A stretch of 64,000 bases of DNA from Acidobacteriota bacterium (GTDB taxonomy: Bacteria; Acidobacteriota; Vicinamibacteria; Vicinamibacterales; 2-12-FULL-66-21), in the NCBI GenBank assembly GCA_003222675.1, contig QHWT01000049.1, positions 167,313 to 231,312 of the forward strand. The letters run 5' to 3'. The position numbers were made by a program, and so were the translations under genes. This document shows, piece by piece, positions 1 to 8,621 of this stretch. The notes beneath the pieces are model-generated. The model made no database searches and was not told the origin of the DNA. It worked only from the letters and a program-made list of their open reading frames with translations. Position 1 is the stretch's first letter; every line of letters starts with the position of its first letter.

Positions 1-2
1 CA

Positions 3-743
3 ACTCGGACCTCAAACGACGAATGGACCGGCGACGACATTCTCCGGGAGATCGCGGACGCGCGTCCCGACGTCGGCATCGTCACGATCGCGTCCGAGCT
101 CGAGGGCGCGCTCGAGTTGATCGAGTCGCTGGTCGGTCACGGCCATCACGTGTCGCTCGGACATTCGGCCGCGTCATACGGGCAGGCGCTCGAGGGAATC
201 CGGGCAGGCGCGCGACAGGCAACACACCTTTTCAACCGCATGCCTCCCGTCCCCCATCGCGCACCCGGACTCGCGGGGGCGGTCCTCGAATCCGACGACG
301 TAATCGCGGAGCTGGTATGCGACGGCGTGCACGTGCATCCCGCGATGATGCGCGTGGCGGTCGCGGCGAAGCGTCCCGACCGAATCATGGCCATTACGGA
401 TGCAACCGCGGGTGCCGGCCTTCCGGCCGGATCGCGCACGCACATCGGCGGACGGCCCATTCGGATTGCCGACGCCGCCTACCTCGACGATGGGACCATC
501 GCCGGCAGCGTGCTGACGATGGACCGCGCGTTCGGAAAGCTGACGGCCGAGGTGGGACTCAGCCTGAGCGACGCAGCGGTGGTGTGCTCGACGACCCCCG
601 CGCGCGCGCTCGGCCTGCAGGGTTTCGGCGTGATTTCACAGGGGGCGATGGCCGACCTCGTCGTCCTCGACCGCGACTTCCGCGTCGTCCAGACGTGGAT
701 TGCGGGAACGCTCGCCTGGGGGGCACCGTCTACTCCGGTATGA
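3..743 (+). CDS. nagA: N-acetylglucosamine-6-phosphate deacetylase, C-terminal part
   Basis: This is the 3' part of a cytoplasmic amidohydrolase that removes the acetyl group from GlcNAc-6-phosphate in amino-sugar recycling. The open frame runs from the left edge with no start, so about a third of the protein is missing. Visible family motifs in order are GHSAA, ATHLFNRMPP, a DGVHVHP metal/substrate segment, ITDATAGAG with the catalytic Asp, GSVLTMD, and a closing ADLVVLDRD. The stop overlaps the next start (ATGA), so the two genes are probably co-transcribed. The assignment rests on motif order and is firm; the exact substrate is inferred from the family. Confidence 0.9.
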   Translation, partial: TRTSNDEWTGDDILREIADARPDVGIVTIASELEGALELIESLVGHGHHVSLGHSAASYGQALEGIRAGARQATHLFNRMPPVPHRAPGLAGAVLESDDVIAELVCDGVHVHPAMMRVAVAAKRPDRIMAITDATAGAGLPAGSRTHIGGRPIRIADAAYLDDGTIAGSVLTMDRAFGKLTAEVGLSLSDAAVVCSTTPARALGLQGFGVISQGAMADLVVLDRDFRVVQTWIAGTLAWGAPSTPV

Positions 744-1630
744 AATCTGTCCTCTCGGCCGTGGTCTGCACTTTGGCCGCCACTTTTGCGAGCGCCTGCG
801 TGGTGGTGGACTCGCAGGGGCACATCGTCCGCGAAGAAAAGCGGTTCACGGTTTCCGGCAGACCCGAGTTGCGGCTGACGACATTCGATGGCGCGATTGA
901 TATCCGGCCGGGCGACGGCCGCGACGTGGTCGTGGAGATCGAAAAGCGCGGGCCGACGAAGGAGACGGTCGAACGGCTGCAGGTCGAGGCGAAGCAGGAA
1001 GGCAACCGTATCGAGGTCGAAGTCAAGCGTCCTGCCGAGGGCGCCGTATTTTTCGGGATTGGCCATCACATGTCGCCCACCGCGAAGCTGATCGTCACGA
1101 TGCCGAAGGAAGGCGATGTCGTGGCGCGGAGCGGCGACGGGTCGATCCGCATCGAGAGCGTCCGCGGCCACCTCGAGCTCCGCACGGCGGACGGCAGCAT
1201 CCGCGCACGCGAGATCAGCGGAGACATACTGCTGGAAACGCACGACGGCTCAGTGGTGCTCGACGGCGTCGTCGGCGACATCGATCTCACGACCGGCGAC
1301 GGCAGCGTCAGCGTGTCGGGGAAGCCCGGCGCGTTGAAGCTGAAGACCGGCGACGGGTCCATCACGCTTCGCGCGGAAGCCGGAACTGTGATGAAGGACG
1401 ACTGGTCGGTGTCGACCGGAGACGGCGGCGTCACGCTGTTTCTGCCATCGGACTTTTCGGCCGACATCGACGCGCATACCGGCGACGGGACGATCCGGAG
1501 CGAGCTGGACGTGAACGCCGGCGGAGCCGGCGAGAGCGAGCGACGCACGCTGCGCGGGCGCCTCGGGTCCGGCGGCAAGATGCTGAAGATTCGAACCTCC
1601 GACGGCTCGATTCGCCTGAAGGTGAGCTGA
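740..1630 (+). CDS. DUF4097-family secreted/lipoprotein-like beta-helix protein
   Basis: This 296-residue protein starts with a hydrophobic signal-like segment ending in ASAC, a plausible lipobox with Cys at about residue 20. The remainder is a run of short beta-strand repeats carrying GDGS, TADGS or THDGS turns roughly every 15-25 residues, which is the signature of the DUF4097 (putative adhesin) fold. Its function is unknown, and such proteins are generally predicted to face the periplasm or outer membrane. The ATG overlaps the nagA stop, implying translational coupling. The longer frame that opens upstream is only a shadow of nagA. Confidence 0.85.
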   Translation: MKSVLSAVVCTLAATFASACVVVDSQGHIVREEKRFTVSGRPELRLTTFDGAIDIRPGDGRDVVVEIEKRGPTKETVERLQVEAKQEGNRIEVEVKRPAEGAVFFGIGHHMSPTAKLIVTMPKEGDVVARSGDGSIRIESVRGHLELRTADGSIRAREISGDILLETHDGSVVLDGVVGDIDLTTGDGSVSVSGKPGALKLKTGDGSITLRAEAGTVMKDDWSVSTGDGGVTLFLPSDFSADIDAHTGDGTIRSELDVNAGGAGESERRTLRGRLGSGGKMLKIRTSDGSIRLKVS

Positions 1631-1672
1631 CGGATTTGGTGATTTGGAGATTTGTGATTTGGTGATTGGCCG
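1631..1672. repeat. Short-word intergenic repeat (GATTTGGTGATTTG type)
   Basis: The gap between the DUF4097 gene and queC is filled with variants of ATTTGGTGATTTG. The same word recurs around 9765-9812 and 9890-9945, and inside btuF at 29343-29381, so it belongs to a dispersed repeat family in this genome. Confidence 0.75.
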
Positions 1673-2347
1673 TCAGCGAAGCGGGATCTGCTTGTAAGGC
1701 GTCGGGTCGTCCACGCCGGCTTCTCTGAACGCGTCGCGGCGCTCGCGGCATTTGCTGCAGCGGCCGCAGTGCAGTCCGCTCGCGGGCTGCATGCACGACA
1801 ACGTCAGCTCCAGCGGTGCATCCAGCGCGACGCCCTTCCTGATCACGTCAGCCTTGTGCAGCTTCGCAAATGGCGCTTCGATGTGAATCGGATGCGCGAG
1901 CCCCAGTGAGAGCGCGCGGGCCATCGCTTCGAAGAACTCAGGTGTCGCGTCGGGAAACGGATTGCCGGCGAGCGGCCCCATCAGCACGCGCGAGATGCCG
2001 GCGCGCGCCATGAACACCGCCGCCTTGGACAGAAGGATCACGTTGCGGCCGTCGATGAACACGTCTTCGTCCGGCGTATCGAATGCGGGCGGCTCTCCCC
2101 GAACCGCCCAATGCGTCGGCCTGAACACGTCGCGCATGTCGAACTGCAAATGGGCGATGGGATCCACCTGCGATGCGATTGAGGGGTGCGAGAGAAAGCG
2201 CGACGCCATCGCGCGTTCTTCTTCCTCCCACGCGAAACCGACGCTCACGTAGAGAGGCTGGACCCGGGACCCCCGTGCCGCGTCCGCAATCAGCACTGCG
2301 CTGTCGAGTCCTCCGGAGAAGAGCACCGCGGTATACTTTTCCGACAT
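1673..2347 (-). CDS. queC: 7-cyano-7-deazaguanine synthase
   Basis: QueC converts 7-carboxy-7-deazaguanine to preQ0 using ATP and ammonia, in the queuosine tRNA-modification pathway. The 224-residue protein has the PP-loop SGGLDS near residue 11, an FIDGRN segment in the middle, and a C-terminal zinc site. The zinc site is SCMQPASGLHCGRCSKC, with four cysteines. Length is normal for the family. The start codon shares the sequence CATG with the divergent queD start. QueE and later steps are not in the window. Confidence 0.95.
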   Translation of the reverse strand: MSEKYTAVLFSGGLDSAVLIADAARGSRVQPLYVSVGFAWEEEERAMASRFLSHPSIASQVDPIAHLQFDMRDVFRPTHWAVRGEPPAFDTPDEDVFIDGRNVILLSKAAVFMARAGISRVLMGPLAGNPFPDATPEFFEAMARALSLGLAHPIHIEAPFAKLHKADVIRKGVALDAPLELTLSCMQPASGLHCGRCSKCRERRDAFREAGVDDPTPYKQIPLR

Positions 2348-2747
2348 GTATCTCGTGACGAAGCGGATCGAGTTCTGCTACGGGCATCGCCTGCTCGACT
2401 ACGACGGCATCTGCAAGCACCCGCACGGCCACAACGCCTCCGTTGAAGTCGAGGTCCGCACGGACCGGCTCGACAACCGGAACATGGTGGCGGATTTCAG
2501 CGACATCAAACGCGTCATCAAAGGGTGGATCGATCGGGAGCTGGATCACAAGATGATCCTGCGGCGCGACGATCCACTCGTCGAGCCGCTGAAGACGCTC
2601 GGCGAGCCCATGTACTTGCTCGAGAGCAATCCGACCGTCGAGCGCCTCGCGAAGCTGATTTACGATAAGGGGCGCGAGCTCGGCGTCGATATCATCACCG
2701 TGAGGATCTGGGAGACGCCGACATCGTTTGCTTCATATTCCGCATAG
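2346..2747 (+). CDS. queD: 6-carboxy-5,6,7,8-tetrahydropterin synthase
   Basis: This 133-residue T-fold enzyme makes 6-carboxytetrahydropterin from dihydroneopterin triphosphate, an early queuosine step. Zinc-binding and catalytic elements are visible: FCYGHRL near the N-terminus and CKHPHGHN, which carries the catalytic Cys and two His ligands. A MVADF strand and a C-terminal VRIWETP follow, as in the family. It is divergent from queC with overlapping start codons, so any promoter for one gene must lie inside the other. Confidence 0.93.
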   Translation: MYLVTKRIEFCYGHRLLDYDGICKHPHGHNASVEVEVRTDRLDNRNMVADFSDIKRVIKGWIDRELDHKMILRRDDPLVEPLKTLGEPMYLLESNPTVERLAKLIYDKGRELGVDIITVRIWETPTSFASYSA

Positions 2748-2790
2748 CCGGTAGCCGGTAGCCAGTAACCCGTAGCCAGTAAGCAGGACA
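2747..2790. repeat. Short-word repeat (AGCCGGTAGCCAGTAA type)
   Basis: Directly after queD the sequence is built from variants of GTAGCC(A/G)GTA. The family word recurs at 3688-3765 and 21493-21522. Confidence 0.6.
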
Positions 2791-2849
2791 CGCTCAGCCT
2801 TGCCGTCCATCGGTACCGCGACGTTCCACTCACGGATCCGCAGGTCGTG

Positions 2850-3686
2850 ATGCACGCGCCGGTCACGATCAAGCGGGTCAGCGCTGTCGTTCAGGCCATG
2901 GGAGCGCTGCTGCTGTTCCTGCTCGGCGCGGCAACGTCGCCCGCGCAGGCGCAACAGCCCGCGCCCTCGCCGCCCGCCGAACCATTCCAGATCACGGACA
3001 ATTCTTTCCTCGTTGAAGAAGCCTTCAATCAGGAGCCGCGCATCTTTCAGAACATCGTCAACTGGTCGCGCGAGGATGGTGAGTGGTTCCTCTCATTCAC
3101 GCAGGAGTGGCCCCTGCCGGGCGTGCGTCACCAGTTGTCATACACCGTGCTCTTCAACGCGTCGAGCGAGGGAGAGGGCATGGGCGACTCGATGCTCAAT
3201 TACCGGCTGCAGGTGCTCGAGGAAGGACCCGGACGTCCCGCGTTCGCGCCCCGCGTGAGCGTGATCGTTCCAACCGCTCGCATCGACCGCTCGAGCGGCA
3301 TGCAGATCAACTTGCCCTTCAGCAAGCAGCGGAACGATTTCTATTTTCACTGGAATGGCGGGTTCACATGGCAGCATCGCGATAACCGCGCGAACCTCGT
3401 GTCGCCGAGCCTCGCGGCGAGCGCGATCTATCGCGCCGCGCCGATGCTGAATGTGATGCTCGAATCCGCGCTCGTGTTCCTCGAAACGGAGGTTGCTCCC
3501 GGGGTCACGCGTCAGACCGAGCGCAATCCCAGCTTCACGCTCTCGCCCGGCGTGCGCGGCGGCTGGAACATCACCGACGACAAGCAGATCATCATCGGCG
3601 CCGCCGTGCCGATCACATGGAGCGAGGGCTCGTCCAGCGCGGGGATCTTCGGGTATTTCTCGTATGAGTTGCCATTCAAGCGGTAG
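2850..3686 (+). CDS. Secreted protein, probable outer-membrane beta-barrel
   Basis: This 278-residue protein begins with a clear signal peptide: a hydrophobic stretch GALLLFLLGAA followed by an AQAQ cleavage region. The mature part consists of alternating aromatic/polar strands such as LSYTVLF, FYFHWNGGFTWQH and GIFGYFSYELPF and ends close to an aromatic residue, as in outer-membrane barrels. It resembles barrel proteins annotated as transporters or phenol-degradation MetA-like, but no specific function can be given. ATG at 2850 is preferred; GTG three bases earlier is possible. It stands alone between repeat-filled gaps. Confidence 0.7.
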   Translation: MHAPVTIKRVSAVVQAMGALLLFLLGAATSPAQAQQPAPSPPAEPFQITDNSFLVEEAFNQEPRIFQNIVNWSREDGEWFLSFTQEWPLPGVRHQLSYTVLFNASSEGEGMGDSMLNYRLQVLEEGPGRPAFAPRVSVIVPTARIDRSSGMQINLPFSKQRNDFYFHWNGGFTWQHRDNRANLVSPSLAASAIYRAAPMLNVMLESALVFLETEVAPGVTRQTERNPSFTLSPGVRGGWNITDDKQIIIGAAVPITWSEGSSSAGIFGYFSYELPFKR

Positions 3687-3687
3687 C

Positions 3688-3768
3688 CGGTTGCCAGCTA
3701 GCAGCTACCAGCTGCCAGCTCCCGGCCACTGATTACTGGCTACTGGCTACTGGCTACTGACTACCGCG
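3688..3768. repeat. Inverted short-word repeat between genes
   Basis: Words of the type AGCTACCAGCTGCCAGC on the left and CTGGCTACTGGCTAC on the right form complementary arms around a short centre. This is one example of the intergenic elements seen throughout the window. Confidence 0.65.
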
Positions 3769-3784
3769 GATCCATCGAGGTCGA

Positions 3785-4519
3785 ATGACGTCCTACGCGC
3801 GGCCGGACCTTGAAGCGTCGCTGTCGGACCCGGACCGGAAGCAACGGTACGTCCGCCGGTTGTTCTCCACGATTGCCGACCGCTACGACCTGGTTACCCG
3901 CGCGCTGTCGTACGGACGCGACGCGGCGTGGAAGAGGCGCCTGGTATCGCTGAGCGACGCTCGCCCGGGTACCCGCGCGCTGGACCTCGCGTGCGGCACG
4001 GGCGACATCGCCTTCGCGCTGCAGGGCCGGGGATGCCGGGTCGTCGCTGTCGACGTGACCGTACGCATGATTGAAATCGCCCGCCTGAAAGCCACCAAAT
4101 ATGTATCACCGATTACGTTTCTCGTGGGCGACATGATGGCGCTGCCGTTCCGCGACGCGACGTTCGATCTCGTGACCATCGGGTACGGCATCAGGAACGT
4201 CCCGCAGATTCCACCTGCCATCGGTGAGATCCGCCGGGTGCTCCGCCCTGGCGGCATCGTGCTGTCGCTCGATTTCGATCGACCTGCCTCGGCGCCGCTG
4301 CGATGGATCTATCTCGCGTATCTGACCCTCGTCGGCTCCGTTCTTGGTTGGATTCTTCACCGAGATCCGGACACGTACCGCTACATTCCGGAATCGATCA
4401 AAAGGTATCCCGGGGCCGCCAGTGTGTCGCGGCTCTTCGAGGCGGCAGGATTCATGGAATGTGCGGTTGTGCCGCTGCTTGGCGGGCTCATGGCCATCAA
4501 CACGGCGCGCCGACCTTGA
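3785..4519 (+). CDS. ubiE: Demethylmenaquinone methyltransferase (UbiE/MenG)
   Basis: This 244-residue SAM-dependent methyltransferase carries out the last methylation of menaquinone. It shows the family opener RLFSTIADRYD, SAM motif I LDLACGTGDIAF, motif II with DMMALPFRD, the diagnostic TIGYGIRNV, and EIRRVLRPGG. A C-terminal YIPESIKRYPG completes the UbiE pattern. Futalosine-pathway genes mqnD and mqnE lie at about 27.6 and 33.9 kb, so menaquinone (not ubiquinone) is the likely substrate. Confidence 0.93.
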   Translation: MTSYARPDLEASLSDPDRKQRYVRRLFSTIADRYDLVTRALSYGRDAAWKRRLVSLSDARPGTRALDLACGTGDIAFALQGRGCRVVAVDVTVRMIEIARLKATKYVSPITFLVGDMMALPFRDATFDLVTIGYGIRNVPQIPPAIGEIRRVLRPGGIVLSLDFDRPASAPLRWIYLAYLTLVGSVLGWILHRDPDTYRYIPESIKRYPGAASVSRLFEAAGFMECAVVPLLGGLMAINTARRP

Positions 4520-4577
4520 GCCCGGGATCGCAGGAATCAGCCCGGGTTCGCTTTATCCAACCTGTTACCATCGCGCC

Positions 4578-4973
4578 GTGGACCTCGACACGAGTCGGTG
4601 GTCGGGCGACGGCGCTTTCACCCAACTGCTCATCGATGCACTCGGCACCCTCGATGCTGTGCAACGCGTACGCGTAGAGGATGCGCCGGCCTCACGGGCG
4701 GATGCGGGGTTCAGCTTCATCAGCAACGAAATTTTCATCACATTCCGACGCCACGGGCTGCTCGGCGGGCGGCGTCCGCGAATGACGCTGGCTGGCTTGG
4801 AGTTCGCATTGGCCGCGCACACCGATATCGGCGCACCTGAATATGGCGATGCGGGCATGCTGCAGTATCTCCGTACAGAACGCATCGTGCCTCCTTTTCA
4901 GACACGCGGTTACAAACTTGTCGAGATGGTGCGCATTTATGCGGCGGCCGGCCGGAACCCCGGTAAAGCATGA
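4578..4973 (+). CDS. Hypothetical protein, 131 residues
   Basis: This is an uncharacterised small soluble protein; I do not recognise its family. The open frame is uninterrupted and has coding-like third-position GC. GTG at 4578 is chosen because it gives the N-terminus VDLDTSRWSGD; no strong ribosome binding site is visible. It contains an SFISNEIFITFRR strand-like segment, and there is no signal peptide or membrane helix. It sits between ubiE and the PilT-like gene. Confidence 0.5.
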   Translation: MDLDTSRWSGDGAFTQLLIDALGTLDAVQRVRVEDAPASRADAGFSFISNEIFITFRRHGLLGGRRPRMTLAGLEFALAAHTDIGAPEYGDAGMLQYLRTERIVPPFQTRGYKLVEMVRIYAAAGRNPGKA

Positions 4974-5009
4974 CAGACCGGGATCCGACATTTTGGTGGG
5001 AATAGTGGC

Positions 5010-8000
5010 GTGAACCTGCTCGATTCATTGCTCGACGCGATCGTCCGCCTGGACGGGGACGCGCTGGTCCTGCACGTCGGCGAGAAGCCGTACGTGGTGA
5101 CCACGTCGTCGGCCATGTGCGAGCACCGAGGTCCGCTCTTGTGGGGGCAGGTTGATTTGTCGTCGCGCGTGCTCACGTCCGAAGCCGTCCTCGGCATGCT
5201 CGGACAGATCATGCCGCTCGATCAGCGGCAGGCGCTCGAAGAGCTCGGCGCGGTCGAACATTATCTCGAGACCGAGAGGAGCAACGCGCGCTTCAGTGTG
5301 ATCGCGGCGCGCGCCGGCGACGACGTGTGGCTGGAGGTGCGGAAGCGTCCGAAGGCAGTGCCGGTCGCCGTCGCGCAACCGATCGTCGACGAACCCGCCG
5401 CCGCGGTCGAATCTGTCGTTACACCGCAAGAAACCGCGATCGTCGAAGCGCCGATCGAGCAGCCCATTCAAGCCGTCGTCGAGGAAGTGATCGCAGAGCC
5501 GATCGAAGAGCCCGCCTATCTCCACGACACCGCTCACGCGGTCGAGCAATCGCCGATTGCCGAATCGCCTGCCGTTGTGGACGGCGAGGAGATCGAAGAC
5601 GAGATTGCGTTCAACGCGCCCGCGCTCGCGATCGAAGTCGAGCGCAAGGCCTCCGAAGCGCCGTTCGAGATCGTTCACGAGGTCAACCAGGACGCTCCGA
5701 CGGATGCGGACGTCGATGAGCTGCTCGCGGCGAGCGCCGCCGCGTTATTGCGCAGTGCAGCACGCGCGGTGGCTCAGGATCCGCTGGACATCGGGGCAGG
5801 CGCGTGGCTGGAGCTTGAAGAACAGCGGGAGCCAGTCGCGATCGAACCCGAGCCCGAGTCGGTTGTCTCGGCCGAACCAGTCGTGATCGCGGAAGCGGCG
5901 CAGGCAGTTGTGCCGGAACCGATGGCCCTTGCGTCGCAGATGGAGTCGATCGCAATTGCGCCCGAGCTGGAGCTGCTGGCGATCGCGCTGAAGGTCGAAC
6001 ACGTTCCGGTGATCGCGGCGGTCGAGCCCGAACCGACTATGTTCGTCGACGCCCGCTTCGACGCGGAAATCGCGGAACCAATTGTCACGATGGTGCCGGA
6101 GCCTGAGCCGGTACTGATGAAGGCGGAGCCGGAGTTCGAAGCCGTCGCGTTCGCCGAGGAGTTCCTCTCCGAGGAGTTCCTGGGAGAGGAAACCGCCCAA
6201 GCCCTTGTGCGGCAACCCGAGCTGGTGCTGGTAGGCGCGGAGGCGGAGCTCGAGCCGGTCGCGTTCCCCGACGACTTCCGACTCGTGGCGCAGACCGCGG
6301 AAGCTTTTGTGGCGGAGCCGGTGGCGATTCAACCGGAGCCCGAAGCCGTCGCGGTCATCGCAGAAGCGCAGCGCGAGCTGTTTACATTCGCCGAAGGTTT
6401 CGGCTCTCTGCGGATAGACCGCCTGCCTTCGACAACGTTCGGGCCAGAGCCTTCGACGACACTTGGGCCACGAAGGGTGGAGGTCCCAGTGTTTCCGGAG
6501 CCCGTCGCGTTCGTGCGGGAGCCCGAGTCGTTGCTGGTGAATGCCGAGCCGGCATTCGACCCGATCGCGTTCGTCGAAGACTTGCCCGTAGAGGCGCGAG
6601 TCACAGAAACCATCGCGCCGGAGCGCCTCGAAATTGCGCCCGATCCAGACCGTGTTTCGGCGATCGCCGAGCCGGACATCGCACCCGTTCCGTTCGCGGG
6701 AGCCATAGAGTTTGTGCCGGAGCTCATCGACATCGCGCCGGAACCCGAGGCCGCCGAAATCTTTGCTGAAACCGAGCACGAGCCGGTTTACATTGATCCG
6801 GAGCCTGTGGCCCTAGTATTCGAGTCGGAACATGTGCGCGATGCTCCCGTGCCGATCGCAACGCCGCGCGAATCCGATCGACTGCCGGTGCTCGTCGGGC
6901 ACGAGCAACCCGTGATGGCATCAGTACCGCCCCGCGAGCCTGACATCCCGGTCGAACGCGCCGTCATCGTGCCGCTCGCGCGGCGTCCGGTTCGCCAGGC
7001 CGCGACGTCTTCAACCACCGCGCATCCCGAGCTGGATTTCTCGATTGACGAACTGCTGCGCGTCGCGGCGGCACGCGGCGCTTCGACCGTGTACCTCGTC
7101 GCGCAGTCGCGTCCGATGGTGCGCGCCGAGGGGGACATTAATGTTCTCGATATCGGCGTGGGGAGAACACTCGAGGAGAGCGACATCGCGCGGCTGATGC
7201 TGGATCTCGCGCCGGCCAGCGCGCGCGAGGCATGGCAGCGCGGCACCTCCGCCGAGTGGATGTGCGACGTCGCGGACGTGGGACGCGTCCGCTGCATGAC
7301 CTTCCGGGATCACCGTGGACCGGGACTGATCTTCCGCATGATTCCGCCGCAGGCGATCTCGGCGGATCAGCTCGGGCTGACGCATGAAGTCCAGGCGCTC
7401 TGCGCGCAATCCGACGGTCTCGTGCTGGTGACTGGCCCCCGCGCGAGTGGCAAGTCGACTCTGATGAGCGCCTTCGTCGACCTCATCAACCGCACCCGCA
7501 GCGATCACGTGATTACGATCGAGTCGCAGATCGGGTTCGTGCACGAGAGCCGCCGGTCGTTCGTCAGCCAGCGCGAAGAGCGCGCGGGGAGCGACGCGGT
7601 CGTCTCGGCAGTGCGCTCCGCGCTGCGCGAGGATCCGGACGTGCTGTTCATCGGTGATCTGTCTACTGCCGAAGTCGCGGCAGTCGCGGTCGACGCGGCC
7701 GAATCAGGACGCCTCGTGTTTGCGTCGCTGCCCGCAACTTCCACGGTTGCGGCCGTGGATCGCCTGCTCGAATTGCTGCCGGCCGACCGACCGCACGCGA
7801 GGGCATCGATTGCCGCATCGCTGCGCGGCGTTGTCGCCCAGGTGCTCGTCCGCCGTACGCGCGGCGGACGCATTGCCGCCCGCGAGGTGCTGTTGAATAC
7901 GGCGGCCGTGGCCGGCCTCATCCAGGAAGCGAAGACCGGCCAGCTTCCGCTTGCGATGGAAAGCGGCCGGCGCCACGGTATGATGCCGTTGAATGACGCG

Positions 8001-8132
8001 CTCACCGCGTTCGTGCGCGAGGGCATCGTGCACGTGACGGAGGCGTACAGGAAAGCGTTCGACAAGGAATCGCTGCTCGCCGCGCTGCGGCGCGAAGGCG
8101 TCGACACCTCGTTCGCGGAGAAGCTCGCCTGA
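5010..8132 (+). CDS. Giant PilT/GspE-like ATPase with two N-domains, a long EP-rich linker and degenerate catalytic motifs
   Basis: This 1040-residue protein has four visible parts. Residues 1-115 resemble the PilT N-terminal (PAS-like) domain. Residues about 118-665 are a low-complexity linker of repeated Val/Ile/Ala-Glu-Pro-Glu units. Residues about 670-790 are a second PilT-type N-domain. Residues about 795-1040 form the RecA-like secretion ATPase with Walker A GPRASGKS near 809. The Walker-B region reads VLFIGDLS where PilT proteins have a catalytic Glu (VGEMRD), and the His-box region reads FASLPATS with no His. ATPase activity is therefore uncertain. No other pilus genes are nearby. The GTG start is the first in frame. 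The stop overlaps the next start. Confidence 0.75.
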   Translation: MNLLDSLLDAIVRLDGDALVLHVGEKPYVVTTSSAMCEHRGPLLWGQVDLSSRVLTSEAVLGMLGQIMPLDQRQALEELGAVEHYLETERSNARFSVIAARAGDDVWLEVRKRPKAVPVAVAQPIVDEPAAAVESVVTPQETAIVEAPIEQPIQAVVEEVIAEPIEEPAYLHDTAHAVEQSPIAESPAVVDGEEIEDEIAFNAPALAIEVERKASEAPFEIVHEVNQDAPTDADVDELLAASAAALLRSAARAVAQDPLDIGAGAWLELEEQREPVAIEPEPESVVSAEPVVIAEAAQAVVPEPMALASQMESIAIAPELELLAIALKVEHVPVIAAVEPEPTMFVDARFDAEIAEPIVTMVPEPEPVLMKAEPEFEAVAFAEEFLSEEFLGEETAQALVRQPELVLVGAEAELEPVAFPDDFRLVAQTAEAFVAEPVAIQPEPEAVAVIAEAQRELFTFAEGFGSLRIDRLPSTTFGPEPSTTLGPRRVEVPVFPEPVAFVREPESLLVNAEPAFDPIAFVEDLPVEARVTETIAPERLEIAPDPDRVSAIAEPDIAPVPFAGAIEFVPELIDIAPEPEAAEIFAETEHEPVYIDPEPVALVFESEHVRDAPVPIATPRESDRLPVLVGHEQPVMASVPPREPDIPVERAVIVPLARRPVRQAATSSTTAHPELDFSIDELLRVAAARGASTVYLVAQSRPMVRAEGDINVLDIGVGRTLEESDIARLMLDLAPASAREAWQRGTSAEWMCDVADVGRVRCMTFRDHRGPGLIFRMIPPQAISADQLGLTHEVQALCAQSDGLVLVTGPRASGKSTLMSAFVDLINRTRSDHVITIESQIGFVHESRRSFVSQREERAGSDAVVSAVRSALREDPDVLFIGDLSTAEVAAVAVDAAESGRLVFASLPATSTVAAVDRLLELLPADRPHARASIAASLRGVVAQVLVRRTRGGRIAAREVLLNTAAVAGLIQEAKTGQLPLAMESGRRHGMMPLNDALTAFVREGIVHVTEAYRKAFDKESLLAALRREGVDTSFAEKLA

Positions 8133-8554
8133 TGGAAGTGTCGGACGTCCGGCGCCGCCTGCGCGGCGCCATCGAGGAGGCGAAGCGCCGCGGGGCGGAC
8201 CGCCGCGCGCGCGTCGACCAGGCGTCGCGCGAGTACGAACAGTTCCTTTTGGCCGTCGCCGTGCCGGCAACGCACACGCTCGCGCAGGCGCTCATCGGCG
8301 AAGGGCATCGTTTCAAGGTGCTGACGCCCGGACAAGCCGTCCGCCTCGCGGCGGAATTCTCTCCTGACGACTATCTCGAGATTTCGCTCGACACGGACGG
8401 CGACGTCGCGGCCGTGAAAGTACATGCGAGCCGCGGGCGCGGCCGGCGCAGCGTCGAAAAGGAGCGCGTCCTCAGCGGCCGCATCGGAGAGCTCACCGAG
8501 GAGGATGTCATCTCGGTACTGCTCGAGGAACTGATCCCCCTCATCGAGCGGTGA
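8132..8554 (+). CDS. Hypothetical protein coupled to the PilT-like ATPase
   Basis: This 140-residue hydrophilic protein has an Arg/Ala-rich helical N-terminus and an alpha/beta C-terminal half. Its ATG overlaps the ATPase stop (TGATG arrangement), so the two are translationally coupled and may act together. There is no signal peptide, no membrane segment and no family I can name. It ends with an acidic helix LLEELIPLIER. Confidence 0.6.
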   Translation: MEVSDVRRRLRGAIEEAKRRGADRRARVDQASREYEQFLLAVAVPATHTLAQALIGEGHRFKVLTPGQAVRLAAEFSPDDYLEISLDTDGDVAAVKVHASRGRGRRSVEKERVLSGRIGELTEEDVISVLLEELIPLIER

Positions 8555-8556
8555 TG

Positions 8557-8618
8557 CCTCGGTCTCAAGACCCGCCCGCAATCGGATTGTAGGGCGCCTC
8601 TTCAGAGGCGCCGGACGT
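8557..8618. repeat. Degenerate paired-hairpin element
   Basis: Two imperfect hairpins, GGTCTCAAGACC-like and GGCGCCTCTTCAGAGGCGCC, are separated by CGCAATCGGATTGTAG. This is the same layout as the clearer copy at 9828-9887. Confidence 0.6.
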
Positions 8619-8621
8619 TCA

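Noticed and set aside
23-739. Upstream extension of the DUF4097 frame
   Set aside because: This part overlaps nagA in another frame; the signal peptide begins at 740.
5745-6779. A minus-strand open frame opposite the PilT-like linker
   Set aside because: Low-complexity Arg/Leu/Asp sequence is simply the complement of the E/P-rich repeats.
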